64,000 bases of DNA, taken from the NCBI GenBank assembly GCA_963978545.1, contig OZ021722.1, positions 13,231,801 to 13,295,800 of the forward strand, written 5' to 3'. Below the pieces are notes generated by a model. That model was not told where the DNA came from. It saw only the letters and a program-made list of their open reading frames with translations, and made no database searches. Every line of letters begins with the position of its first letter. Within the stretch, counting starts at the first letter, position 1. Origin of the DNA: Linyphia triangularis (lineage: Eukaryota > Arthropoda > Arachnida > Araneae > Linyphiidae). The translations under genes and the position numbers were made by a program. Of the stretch, positions 33,860 to 44,420 are shown piece by piece.

Positions 33860-36239
33860 CTTAAAAAAAGATTATCATCAGAGATAAATGATTGCTTTAC
33901 ATTGAAGTATCTATTAAGACATTTTACTAATTTAAAACACGCGTATTTATTATTATCTATACTAAACTTCAACTTAACGACATCGCTAGACGGTAGATCG
34001 TCACAGTGCTCATAGGCAATGTATCCTTTTTGGCGGCGTTAAAGCATAATGCGCTCCAAACCACAACCCTGTAGAGAACAAAAGGCTATAAGGTTTGGCG
34101 AGAATTCTGTCTTCACTCCGCTAAAATGGATTAATTGTCTATGAACACGGTGAAGATCTATTGTCTAGTGATCTCAAGTTAAGTTGGAGTTTAGTATAGT
34201 AAGAATCATTGCCTGTACTCTCTAAGGTACTATCTTCTAGCCCAGTGCATTTAGAAACTACATTGTATAAAACCTTGACATTTGGCGAGTATGTACGAAA
34301 ATTATCTCTTTATGAAATGACATAAATTAAAAACTCGAAAATAGCGTCTAGTATATTTTATTTTATGTTTGAAATCCTTACGTCAATGCATATGCAGTGC
34401 TTCCACCTGATTTTGACTTTTTCTGTTTTGATTTTCATTTATAATAGATGGACATTAAATGAAAACAATTTATGCCATTTGATTCAGTGATCATTTTCGG
34501 GCATACTAACCGAATGTCAAGGTTTTGTACAAAGTAATTTCTAAATGCACTGGGATAGAAGTTTGTAATATAGCGCGTATAGGGAATGATCCTTACAAGG
34601 ACTTACTCTTAACTACCTAATATATCTTATTAGATGTCTAAGACTAAAATAACTTCACTTTATTATCTTTACCAAAAAATAAAAATAATAATAATAATAT
34701 TAATAATAATAATATTATTAATAATAATAATAATAATAATACATCTTATTTTATTTACCTATGATAGCACTGCTGACAGGCGAAGCACTCTAAATGGTAG
34801 ACATTTCCTCTTGCTCTCATGACCATTTCGAATGCTGGAATGGTTTTGTTACACGCCGAACATAAACCTGTTGTGCCAAACAATCTGCAAACAGAAATAA
34901 AAAAAAGTGAGATATCATCTTGGGTAAAATGAAAATTAAAATACTACATAAATACTGCTGGAGATTAGAAAGAAGCCTACTCCTTGATAACATTTCTTCG
35001 TTTTAAAAGTTTATGGAACTACTCCGATTTCGACAGTATAAATTTTCTGTATAAAATTAGTAATGAATTACTAATTAGTATAATTTTATTATTAGTATTA
35101 AAAGTTACTAATAATAGTTAAGTTATATTAAAATTGTTAAGTTTTATTATTATTAGTAATAAAATTATTATATTTTTAATTATATTAGAATTTATTTATG
35201 TATTTTTTTTATTTTTTTTCAGTCGTGTTAGAGTGTACTTCTAAAATTGGATTATGGGAGCCCACATAAAACGGCAAACAGAACAGAGTGATTATTACCA
35301 AAATCTTCACAGCCATTTTAAGACCTATATTTTTGAATGCCAGATACCTTATTTTTGCTTCTCATTTATTTTCACGAATATTTTACTTAAGTTGAACAAC
35401 TTTGTAACATGATCCGCTTTGGAGATATAGTGACCTATTGACCACAGATTACTCATAAACAGACAATTCGACCATTTTCAAAACTCGCAGAGCCGTTGGA
35501 CTCCATTTGGAGAGAGGGTGATAAGACATCCAAAAGGAGAAGATTCCCCAAAACATTTATTTAGAATATTTGACACCAATATAATAATTAAAAAAAAACA
35601 TCGAATTTTTCTAACGAGCACTAATCATGTTTGTTATTTATGAAAAAAATATTCAAATGTTCGAGAGTTATTCCGAATGAGTAATATTTCAGATGGTTAT
35701 GTACGAAGATAAATAAGGTATTGAGCGCCAGAATGAACCATTGCATGATTTTATTTTTGCTATTTTTTTCCAAAACCACCCACGACTTCACGACAGAACG
35801 TACCAAATGTGGTTTATCTAATAGCTTACTAAGTTCTGGCGCCTCAACGCCTCAAATATTGCATTAGGTCCATGGAGCATAAAAAGAAAGACTGAGTAAA
35901 ATAGGTCAAGAAGATAAATCTTCTTGAGCTATTTTACTCAGTTGATTGCAAAAGTAGTCCTCACCTGAGGTAGTCCCTCTTGCAGAGTATGAGGTTGGCT
36001 TTGGTGAAGAGCGTGGATCCCACCTCTCCGAGTCTGCAGTCGCAGCAGGCACACTTGAGACAGTCTTCGTGCCAGTACTGGTCGAGGGCCTTCAGCAGGA
36101 ACCTCTCTCGGATGGGCTTCTGGCACGCGGCACAGTCCACAAGGGTGTCTCTGGTGGCAGCTGTCGAAGTGCAAGTGCCCACCATGGTGGGCAACACACG
36201 TTTGCGCTGCTGAGGCATCACCTCCGTCTTGATGTCCAT
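33640..36239 (-). CDS. LMO: LIM-only (LMO) transcription cofactor, three coding exons
   Basis: LMO proteins are nuclear adaptors with two LIM zinc fingers and no DNA-binding domain. They bind LDB/Chip and compete with LIM-homeodomain factors, or bridge GATA and bHLH proteins. Joining exons 36239-35965, 34884-34759 and 33859-33640 gives 621 nt, 206 residues plus stop, in frame across both introns with GT-AG sites. LIM1 ligands are C36, C39, H57, C60, C63, C66, C86 and D89; LIM2 ligands are C100, C103, H122, C125, C128, C131, C150 and D153. Runs such as [19 protein letters not shown] and [18 protein letters not shown] are typical of LMO1/LMO3 and fly Beadex. The protein is longer than the ~156 residues of human LMO1. 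Extra length lies in a ~35-residue N-terminus and a Ser/Pro-rich tail of ~50 residues ending [15 protein letters not shown]. The start is the first ATG in its exon; an upstream exon could supply an alternative start. All zinc ligands are present, so the gene looks functional. Confidence 0.95.
34179..34612. mobile_element. TTAA-flanked MITE, copy 3, in LMO intron 2
   Basis: Long inverted ends (about 140 bp each) read inwards from TTAA at 34179-34182 and 34609-34612. The arms contain the words CCCAGTGCATTTAGAAACTA and, inverted, TTTCTAAATGCACTGGG. It belongs with 12574-13003 and 19326-19740. No coding potential was seen, so it is a non-autonomous element; the TTAA target suggests a piggyBac-like mover, by inference. 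Confidence 0.85.
34675..34742. repeat. AAT/ATT microsatellite next to the LMO exon 2 donor
   Basis: An imperfect (AAT)n tract begins about 16 nt inside intron 2, immediately after the exon 2 splice donor on the minus strand. Length change here would alter the start of the intron. Confidence 0.9.
34759..34884 (-). CDS. LMO: LMO second coding exon
   Basis: This 126-nt exon was absent from simple ORF calling because it is short. It starts after TTTGCAG with A TTG TTT GGC, completing the split Arg codon and giving [11 protein letters not shown]. It ends CAG TGC TAT CAT AG followed by GTAAAT. It carries six of the eight LIM2 ligands (C100, C103, H122, C125, C128, C131) and the [16 protein letters not shown] segment characteristic of LMO proteins. 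Both phases match the neighbouring exons. Confidence 0.93.
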
Positions 36240-36255
36240 TGTACTGGAATGAGAT
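35965..36255 (-). CDS. LMO: LMO first coding exon (with 16 nt of 5' leader)
   Basis: The exon codes for residues 1-91 plus two bases of codon 92. The coding part begins at 36239. A good acceptor (pyrimidine-rich TCTTCTTTTACAG) ends at 36256, which implies at least one upstream non-coding or alternative exon at higher coordinates that I could not place. The donor is CTCAG followed by GTGAGG, just after the RDYLR motif that closes LIM1. The exon is GC-richer than its surroundings, as expected of constrained coding DNA. Confidence 0.9.
35966..36255 (-). promoter_or_regulatory. Splice boundaries of LMO exon 1
   Basis: The acceptor AG lies at 36256-36257 and the donor GT at 35963-35964, both on the minus strand. 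Intron 1 (35964-34885) is about 1.08 kb and very AT-rich; 35040-35210 is built mainly of TAATA-like words. Intron 2 (34758-33860) is about 0.9 kb and carries a microsatellite and a MITE. Confidence 0.75.
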
Positions 36256-36399
36256 CTGTAAAAGAAGACAGACCATGGTTATAGGATGTTAATAATATCT
36301 TTGATAGGATAAAAGGATCTTATTATGCTGAGCCATTCCTGTGGTGTGCGTCTGCCACAGTAAAGACGCCCAGGGTATCCACTTCTGTGGTGCAGAATA

Positions 36400-36750
36400 A
36401 TAAGCTCCATAGGATTGCATGTATCGCTCAGAGTCTGATCGTCACAAGCGACAGACGCAACCTCTAAGCACAGCAGTAGTCCAGTATAAGAAGCTACATA
36501 GGATTGCATGTATCGTTTAGACAGTGGTCCAGTATAATAAGTTTCATGGGATTGCATGTATCGCTTAGAGTCTGATCGCACAAGGGACAGACGCAAACTC
36601 TAGACACAGTAGTGTCCCAGTATAATAAGCTCCATAGGATTGCATGTATCGCTTAGAGTCTGAGAGCCACAAGAGACAGACGCAACCTCTAAGCACAGCA
36701 GAAGTCCAGTATAATAATCTCCATATGATTGCATGTTTCACTAAGAGTGG
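36400..36750. repeat. Tandem ~89-bp repeat upstream of the first LMO coding exon
   Basis: The word GGATTGCATGTATCG recurs at about 36412, 36502, 36549 and 36638, with a degenerate copy near 36727. Each is followed by AGAGTCTGA, ACAGACGCAA and CCAGTATAATAAG words. One unit is shortened to about 47 bp. The array lies less than 0.2 kb upstream of the acceptor of the first coding exon, so it is probably intronic. Open frames across it are repeat artefacts. Confidence 0.8.
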
Positions 36751-36751
36751 C

Positions 36752-37620
36752 TTGCCCGAGAGCCTGAAACTGTTGCGAGCGCGTGCCATTGCAGTGATTC
36801 CATGTAATAAGGGCGTAAGATGAAATATTTTAAGAGTGGATACAGGGTCAGAAATGCAGATATAAATGAAACATGCAGTTGTTAGGCATACAGAAAAGTT
36901 TTCCAGAGAGGGGAATACAGATATTTTATATGGAGAGTAATTTTTATGTACACGGTAAACTTCTTTATAATACTGCATACCAATTATACATTACATCAAA
37001 TAAATCATGTACTTTAGGTTATTTAGTCTGTGTCAGAAGCCGGGAAGTACCTTGCCACATATTTAGAACGAAAAAGTCAGTTAAAGATGAATATATCATT
37101 AAATTTTATTTGGGGAACCAACGTTCTTTTTTTTAATTTTCTAAAAGGGTTCTAACGATCTGGTACGAACTAGTTACATTCCTGGTTATTCATACGAGTA
37201 TTTAAGTATTTGGTAAGTTCTATTGGTTCAGTAAGACGCAACTGATAAATCATGATGTATTCAGTACAGCCCTATTTTATACACGTCGAAATACCAAATG
37301 ACTTTTATCACTATTAAAATTTTGTTGCTGAGTATCTATGTACAAGACTGTAGTATAAATCTAGTTTGATAAACAAGAGAGTTCTCTATGACATATAATG
37401 AATAAGCTATCTACGTTTCTTGGCTTACTAAAACATGACCTAATCTACAAGCTAAATGGTATCACTTGCAAGTTTTAGAATACGAATTAAAAGTATCAGG
37501 AGAGTAATACCATCCTTTTCTGTTGTGTATAAATACAAGAAGTTTCCATGGACGAAGATTTATTCAGAAACTCTCGAAATTAATATTTTAGTAGGGAAAC
37601 AAATGATATTTTATATTGAA
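36752..37620. other. No gene seen
   Basis: Probably LMO 5' flank or intron. Chance frames only. Confidence 0.45.
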
Positions 37621-39503
37621 CTAGCTGAATACCCGTGCTGCGCTACGAAATTTTACCATTAGCATTTTAGCGATCAAAAGACATTCACGTATTCTACATT
37701 TCAGACGTTTGCACCCATTTCGATCCCGACAAATTGATTTATCAAAATAGAAACTTTCCTTTGTTGACAATTTTAACGAAATTTATAATTGTGAATACTA
37801 TATTGGAAAGAGGCATTTGAATATCCCTCGTTTAGAACGTTTAATTCCCTTCGGACCCTTTTAATTACGTAATCGAGATTGAAATAGTTTATTGTGTTTA
37901 TGTTTGCTCTTTGTTTAAAATTTCGAAGTAGTAGCTGTATTGGAATTGAGACATTAAAATAATCCTCGTATAGTTTCAATGTTGCGTCGACTTTTCATCC
38001 CTTAAAAATTCATTAATCGATATTGGAATAACTTTTCTTTTTTTTAAATTTGTCCTTTTAACATTTGCACCAAATATCAGAATTATGACTACATTGGAAG
38101 AGGAACATTCGGATATCCCTCGTTTGGAACATTTAACCCCTTTTCGACTCCATAAAGTAGGTTAATCAAGCTCGGAATAGCTTAATTTTTCTATGTTTGT
38201 CTTTGTTGACATTTGTGCCTATTTTCAGAGTTGTGACAAAATGGGAAGTGGTACAGTCGAATATCCCTCCTTTGGAAAGTTTAAACCCTTTTCCACCCAT
38301 TAAAATGGGTTAACCTAGGTCGGAATAGAATGCTTTTTCTACTTTTACCATTGTTGATATTTGTGCCGATTTTCAGAGTTGTGACCAAATGGGAAGTGGG
38401 ATATTCGAATGTCCCTCGTTTGGAACGTTTAACCCCTTTTCGACCCCTTAAAGTGGGTTAATTGAGATCGGAGATGCTTACTTTTTCTATTTTTACGATT
38501 GTTGATATTTGTGCCGATTTTCAGAGTTGTGACCAAATGGGAAGTGGGATATTCGAATGTCCCCCGTTTGGAACGTTTAACCCCTTTTCGACCCCTTAAA
38601 GTGGGTTAATCGAGATCGGAGTAGCTTACTTTTTCTATTTTTACCATTGTTGATATTTGTGCCGATTTTCAGAGTTGTGACCAAATGGCAGGTGGGATAT
38701 TCGAATGTCCCCCGTTTGGAACGTTTAACCCCTTTTTCGACCCCTTAAAGTGGGTTAATCGAGATCGGAGTAGCTTACTTTTTCTATTTTTACCATTGTT
38801 GATATTTGTGCCGATTTTCAGAGTTGTGACTATGTGGGAAGAAGGATATTCGAATGTCCCTCGTTTGGAACGTTTAACCCCTTTTTCGACCCCTTAAAGT
38901 GGGTTAATCGAGATCGGAGTAGCTTACTTTTTCTATTTTTACCATTGTTGATATTTGTGCCGATTTTCAGAGTTGTGACCAAATGGGAAGTGGGATATTC
39001 GAATGTCCCCCTTTTGGAACGTTTAACCCCTTTTTCGACCCCTTAAAATGGGTTAATCGAGATCGGAGTAGCTTACTTTTTCTATTATTACCATTGTTGA
39101 TATTTGTGCCGATTTTCAGAGTTGTGACCAAATGGGAAGTGGGATATTCGAATATCCCCCGTTTGGAACGTTTAACCCCTTTTTCGACCCCTTAAAGTGG
39201 GTTAATCGAGATCGGAGTAGCTTACTTTTTCTATTTTTACCATTGTTGATATTTGTGCCGATTTTCAGAGTTGTGACCAAATAGGAAGTGGGATATTCGA
39301 ATGTCCCCCGTTTGGAACGTTTAACCCCTTTTCGACCCCTTAAAGTGGGTTAATCAAGATCGGAATAGCTTACTTTTTCTATTTTTACCATTGTTGATAT
39401 TTGTGCCGATTTTCAGAATTGTGAGTATGTGGGAAGTGGGAGAATTAGTGATGAGTGAGTGAGTCAGTGAATGAGTGAGGGCTTTGCCTTATATATATAG
39501 AGA
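37621..39503 (-). mobile_element. Non-autonomous Helitron carrying a ~148-bp minisatellite
   Basis: Read on the minus strand it starts TCTCTATATATATAAGGC after an A (39504) and ends CACGGGTATTCAGCTAG before a T. Near the 5' end is a CACT-rich stretch (39443-39480). Most of the body is a tandem array. No Rep-helicase ORF remains. The same 3' end occurs at 6212 and, degraded, at 26769. Confidence 0.85.
38100..39430 (-). repeat. Minisatellite array, 148-149 bp unit, about nine units
   Basis: The landmark TTTTCAGAGTTGTGAC recurs with the TTCAG start at 38224, 38372, 38520, 38668, 38817, 38966, 39115, 39264 and (as TTCAGAATTGTGAG) 39412. Inner units are almost identical and outer ones more diverged. 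Overlapping 70-residue frames arise in three units because one T was gained; they are not genes. Confidence 0.95.
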
Positions 39504-39798
39504 TTGCAATGAAATCGACTACTGAGAATAAGGCTCAAACTCGGAAAATTTTAACGTCACATTTCTACTTTAAATACACTTGTAATTTTCCTAATGGATA
39601 CTTGTTGTTTTTCTGAAGCAAAGTTCTTTATTTAGAAAGATGTATTTTGTTCTACATAGGACTCTATTGGTTTTGTTATATAGTGTAAGATATTCAATGT
39701 TTTCTTCGTGTTCCTGACCAATTTTGTTTTACAGAAGTTGAGACCTTTTCGTAATAGTATATTTAATTTTGGACGCAAACGACATTCATTAAACATAT

Positions 39799-40570
39799 TG
39801 TTGCGTGGACGGGTTCGAAAGATTTGAAGCCAAAGCAGACAAAACTTGCAGAAATTTATTCCAATATCACTCTTCACAGATTCTTTTACAACTACAGAAC
39901 TTCTCGTTCTAGTAGACTCAATACAGCTCTATACACAACAATAGAGCACAAACAGCAATTAAACTTGACACAGAACTGCTAAATCACCGCAAAAGACAAT
40001 GCAATACAATTCGCTTTAGAACTACTCGGAATGCTCACTGAGACTCAGTAATTCCAGTCAACTCACTGACTCAACTCACTCAACTACTGACTAACCCATC
40101 AGTGACTCAACTAACTCTGTCAACAACAGACTAACCTACCAACTCCACTCACGTCCGGTCTTATATAGGAGTCAATACTTCTAGAGACTTCTAGAGGTAG
40201 ATATTTGGAGAACTTTCCACATCGTAGTCGAAAAGTCCTATACATGTACATGGGGACCGAAAATGTCGCCAAATGGTCGCCAAGTTTGGCGACATTTGGT
40301 TTGATTTCTCGCCAAAATCATTGCCAACTTTGCTCTATCTCGCCAATTTGGTGAGAATGCCCTTACCATAATGTTAAATCCCCTGCTCCTTGTAAAACTC
40401 GCTTCCCAGCGTTATCTCTGTAAAACTCGTTATCAAGCATTAAGACACACATTGTGGGGAAGCAAACTAACGACGAACTATTGCACTGCCTTATGCGAAA
40501 TGTACATAAGTTTTTCTATTTATAAAATTAACACTACAAAATATTTACAAATATACAAAAATTCGTAACA
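39799..40570 (-). mobile_element. Solo LTR, second copy, with perfect ATAT duplication
   Basis: Read on the minus strand it starts TGTTACGAAT and ends CCACGCAACA, flanked on both sides by ATAT (39795-39798, 40571-40574). The TATA box (CTATATAAG) lies at about 40161 and AATAAA at 39855-39860. It is longer than the other copy because a CTCA/ACTGA-rich stretch (40025-40140) is expanded. Confidence 0.92.
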
Positions 40571-41293
40571 ATATTTTAATAAATTGTTATTGTGAGCAGA
40601 ACTAAATAATTCAAATGAATAAACATCGCAACAATATTTCTGCTTCATGCGACGCAGAAGAAATGTCTAATTCGAAATCTCCCCGTCCATCAGGATAAAA
40701 GCGAAGAAGATTTTCAAAACTATTTATCCTCAATCCAAAACCTCCCCCTGCGCTGCAAATTTCCAATACACTTAAAAGGAAAATGCTTATACGATTCCCA
40801 ATAAAAAAAAAGAAATACAAACAAAGCATCAAACACAATTTGACAAATGTAAATTGTTCTTCTTTCTCGTAAAAAACGTCCAACCAAATATTCCTCCACT
40901 TTCTCCCATACTTCAATCTCAATCAAGTCCATTTCCAGGGCCATCCTTCGAAATTAGGGAAAATTGTTCCAGTTTGATTGCCGCCTTCCATGTTAAAACG
41001 TCGTTCTAAGTTAAAACAGAAAGTAAGACGAAACGGAAGTGACGCACCACTTGAAGGCGATTGCTTTTTTACATGGAAATATCTGCCAAAGATAGATTTA
41101 TGTTTTTTGTTGAAAGTCTCCGCCTGTTTTTTAGTTGATCGAACCTTTGTTCATTCAAATACAGAAAGCAATCTAAGTAATTATTTATCTGATGTTTTCT
41201 TGTAAAAGAAAAATGCATTATAGGCTGCAGGATTCATCGATTTTCATATTGATGTAGCTTTCTTTTTGGAGCTGCTTCTCATGGTAGAATCAG

Positions 41294-41370
41294 GTCGACC
41301 AAATGGTATAGTGGTTATATAGTCCTCGTGTTGCTAACGGCTCCAGATAATCTGAAAACAACCAACCAAC
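41294..41370 (+). mobile_element. SINE-A copy 10, internally deleted (77 bp)
   Basis: The first ~25 bp of the head join directly to the last ~50 bp of the body at a shared TTA. A perfect 14-bp duplication CATGGTAGAATCAG remains on both sides (41280-41293, 41371-41384), so the two ends are original. The B box is gone. Confidence 0.93.
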
Positions 41371-41979
41371 CATGGTAGAATCAGAACCAATATTCAACGA
41401 ATATGTATTTGCTTTTAGTCCTGCAAGTACGTAATCTCAGGTGTATTATCACATATATTATGCAACCCAAATTCTCAAAATAATTGTATAACTTAACTTT
41501 CTAAACCAAAACTTGGCAATGCGTCGTCTAAAATGAATATATTCAAATTAAAAGAGGACCACATGTTATTCAGGAATTGACGAAACAATTTTCAACAACT
41601 ATATACAGATATTATTTAAACAATTTAAGGGTCTTTAACACATTTCAAAATTACGTTGATTTTTTTTTATATGGGTCAAAAAATTAGAATAATCATTTAA
41701 TTCAATATGAATTTGAAAAGCAGACAAAATATTTGCGTACCTCTTAACCGATAGATTGCGATAAGAATAAAGCTTGGTGCTCGGAAAATCTTACTTTAAG
41801 TCTTTTGCTGTAAATGGGTCGTCAATGTGATAGTTCTGAAACAACGACACTTATCTGATCTAACACTTATTGATGTAAAAAAGCAGTTTTGAAGCGATTA
41901 TTTTGGACGATTCATTTTAATTTTAATTCATCTCTGGCATATGTTATAAGCTTTCTATCACATTTACTTCGGTTAGATT

Positions 41980-42129
41980 TTAGTTGGCCGGTTCTTCAAT
42001 ATATTCCTTTAAAATCTTTGAAACCGTAGATTGTGAAACATTCATTTGATCCGAGATAAATTGCTGTTTCTTTCCTGTTTTAAAAAAAATGATAACGACA
42101 CGATTCGTTGTTTCAGAAATATCACTCAT
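41980..42129 (-). pseudogene. Mariner/Tc1 transposase N-terminal helix-turn-helix remnant (49 aa)
   Basis: The frame begins MSDISETTNRVVIIFFKTGK and includes the recognition helix region QMNVSQSTVSKILKEYIEE, then stops. Full transposases of this class have about 340 residues, so everything catalytic is missing. The ATG lies directly inside the right TIR, as in intact elements. The short frame itself has no internal stop. Confidence 0.75.
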
Positions 42130-42189
42130 TTCACCACCGCTTTTAATTTGAATATGTTCATTTTACGCGACTCATTGCCAAGTTTTGTT

Positions 42190-42372
42190 GCCGACCAAAC
42201 GGTATAGTGGTTAGCGTGCTGGCTTCTGGACCGCGAGGTTGCGGGTTCGAGTCCCGTGTAAGGCATGGGTGTTTGTAAATGTAAATGTTGCTTTGTCAAA
42301 TGACGAATGTTTCGGAGCATTATAGCCCTCGTGTTGCTGACGGAGCCAGATAAACTGAAAACAACTAACCAA
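42190..42372 (+). mobile_element. SINE-A copy 11, in a Tc1 terminal repeat
   Basis: Full-length with CCAAGTTTTGTT on both sides (42178-42189, 42373-42384). The target is the right TIR of the 41463 element. Confidence 0.94.
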
Positions 42373-43430
42373 CCAAGTTTTGTTTAGAAAATTCTATTAT
42401 TCTATTATTTTGAAATTTGGGTTGTACTAATCACTGTATTGAAAGTTGGAATAAAATAGACTTTATTAAGGCCTTTGCAGCAACTCTGTCTACAGGCGAC
42501 TAATTATTCATATTTGAGACGTTTCATGAGATAACAGTGTTGGTAAATATAAAAAAAACGAAAATTAAAAGCGTTATATTTAAAGCTTTCATGAACATAG
42601 GTTTAGTTTTCCTAATAAGACCTTGTTTTTCTAATATTTTGTTATATTTATTTGTTTTATAATTTTATATTGTTTGTTTTGTTTAGATAGGCATGATAAC
42701 TTTTGACTTTTCCGATAGATGGCGTTATAAACAATCTCGTCGGATAGCACATGCCCATTTTATTCTGCGTAGACATTATTTTTATACCAATATCTGTAAG
42801 TGTATACATGTTAAGGGTGGGGGGGGGAGTGGCAAAAGACATTTAGTGGACGCCTTATACATGGTCTTTAATAAAGAACTCCCTAACTTTGAAATGACAT
42901 TACGCATTTGAAATGAAATAAATGCAACAGTGACTGACAGAAAGAAGAGAAGCGATATAAATAGATATAGGTATAGAATTTTAAATACTCCAGTTTGCAA
43001 AATCAATAATAATATTGAAATGTGACAGCAAATTATTGCGATATCTGCATATAACGGAATGAGTTTGTCGTTCCCTCATGAAAAAAAAAGACCCTATAAT
43101 CCCTTTACTAGATAGGGCCATCCAAACGGCCTTTTTTAGCAAAATGGAGTGGTCTTGCAATACACACATACGGGTTTTTAAGTACCCCACATTCATAAGT
43201 TTTGTTTATTGATCAATCCGTCGAAATGGAAATTGGCCTCATCGCTAAGCTATGTACAGTCATCATCAAATTCCCTCCCATTGATCAGTTTTTCAAAAAC
43301 CGGTGTAATTAAAAATTCTATATCTGTCTATCCAACATACAACCTGTCTCTTTTTTTTCGGTCTTTCACTGTTTCGCAATGTGTCATTTAAGTGGTAAGG
43401 ATTCCCTTCTGAAAGACCCTGTGCATAAAG

Positions 43431-44094
43431 TCCGAGAGGCGACTGGAATTTTTGGACCTCATCGAACATCATTCTGAATCTTTTTATAGAAATTGGAGAA
43501 AAGTTAGTACATTAGGAATTCACTGGTATGCGTGGCAAAAATGGCCGAAACTGATCAAAAATCGACTTAGAATGAGTTGAACTAAAATCCGATTGCCAAA
43601 TATGTCATAACTTGTCAAAAAGAGAACAAACTTTTTCGTCTGGCAACCCACTGCATTTTGATTTTCAATGAGAAAAAGCGCAAACGATTTCTGATCTCTG
43701 GCTCGGAAAACTTGTATCTTTTAAAAGTAAGTCAAATTGGCCACATCAGTTACGTCATCAATGACGTAATGTTTCTTGCCAATTTGGCTCATTTGTGAAA
43801 GATGCAAGTAAGCCATAGCCACACATCCGAATAATCTGCAACCTTCTTAATTACAAATTTAAGAGTGAGGGTTATCAAATAAAAAAAAATGCTCATTATT
43901 TGGCAAGTTATGGAGCATTTTGCAATTGGATTTAGTTCAAATTATTAAGAGTCGATTTTTGACCTGTTTCGGCCATTTTTGCCACGACAGACCAGTGGAT
44001 TCGTAATCTACTCACTTTTCTCCAATTTCTATAAAAAATTCAGAATGATGTTCGATAGGTTCCAAAAATTGCAGTCGCCTCTCAGTCTATAGAT
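43431..44094. mobile_element. Foldback element centred on a CRE-like palindrome
   Basis: GAGAGGCGACTGGAATTTTTGG-type sequence at 43431 is inverted at the right end (about 44070-44094). Arms also share ATTCTGAAT, TTTCTCCAATTTCTATA and GGCCATTTTTGCCA. The centre near 43765 reads TTACGTCATCAATGACGTAA. No transposase was seen. Confidence 0.82.
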
Positions 44095-44132
44095 CGACTG
44101 CTCCGTTGACAATGCAAAGTTGAAAAAATCAC

Positions 44133-44420
44133 CTCGGTGGGTTGTTGATGATGGGTGGACAATTATCCAATCGCAGTTCACTGCTATAGTTGGGTGGAAA
44201 TGAGGGAAACCTTGTAATATGCTAGAGTAGATATTTCCCCCTCCACATTATTACTAATTAAAGTCTACTATTAGCAGCTCTGCCATGCACCATCCAGAAT
44301 TTTTTTTTTTTTTTTTAAATCCTTGACAATCCGTATTTTTCATCCACCCAACGATCTGGCAACGGCTTCATTCTCCCAGCGTTAAGCAGTCTATCCAGTT
44401 GTTTATCGATATCGATGACC
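44133..44420 (+). repeat. Dispersed repeat R3, plus-strand copy
   Basis: Contains GGTGGGTTGTTGATG, TTGTAATATGCTAGAGTAGA, ATTACTAATTAAAGTCTACT, GACAATCCGTATTTTTCATC and AGCAGTCTATCCAGTTG. All recur inverted at 62165-62465. Confidence 0.82.

Larger units (their letters stand above)
41463..42424 (-). mobile_element. Tc1/mariner-like relic with ~100-bp TIRs, split by a SINE
   Basis: CAACCCAAATT-type sequence at 41463 onward matches, inverted, the sequence ending at about 42424, through AAAACTTGGCAATG and AAATGAATATATTCAAATTA words. A SINE-A copy (42190-42372) sits inside the right TIR. Only the transposase N-terminus remains, so the element is internally deleted. Confidence 0.8.

Noticed and set aside
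33861..33972. N-terminal extension of the last LMO exon frame
   Set aside because: Sequence is intronic: the acceptor at 33860-33861 restores the conserved R-FCVGD junction, and the extension is unlike LMO.
35938..36276. 112-residue frame overlapping LMO exon 1
   Set aside because: It is the shifted-frame shadow of the LIM1-coding exon.
36565..36978. 137-residue minus-strand frame upstream of LMO
   Set aside because: Half lies in the ~89-bp tandem repeat; codons shift between units and no LIM or other domain is present.
38685..39195. Three overlapping 70-residue frames with near-identical protein
   Set aside because: They are successive units of a 149-bp minisatellite inside a Helitron; each frame ends because the unit length is not a multiple of three.
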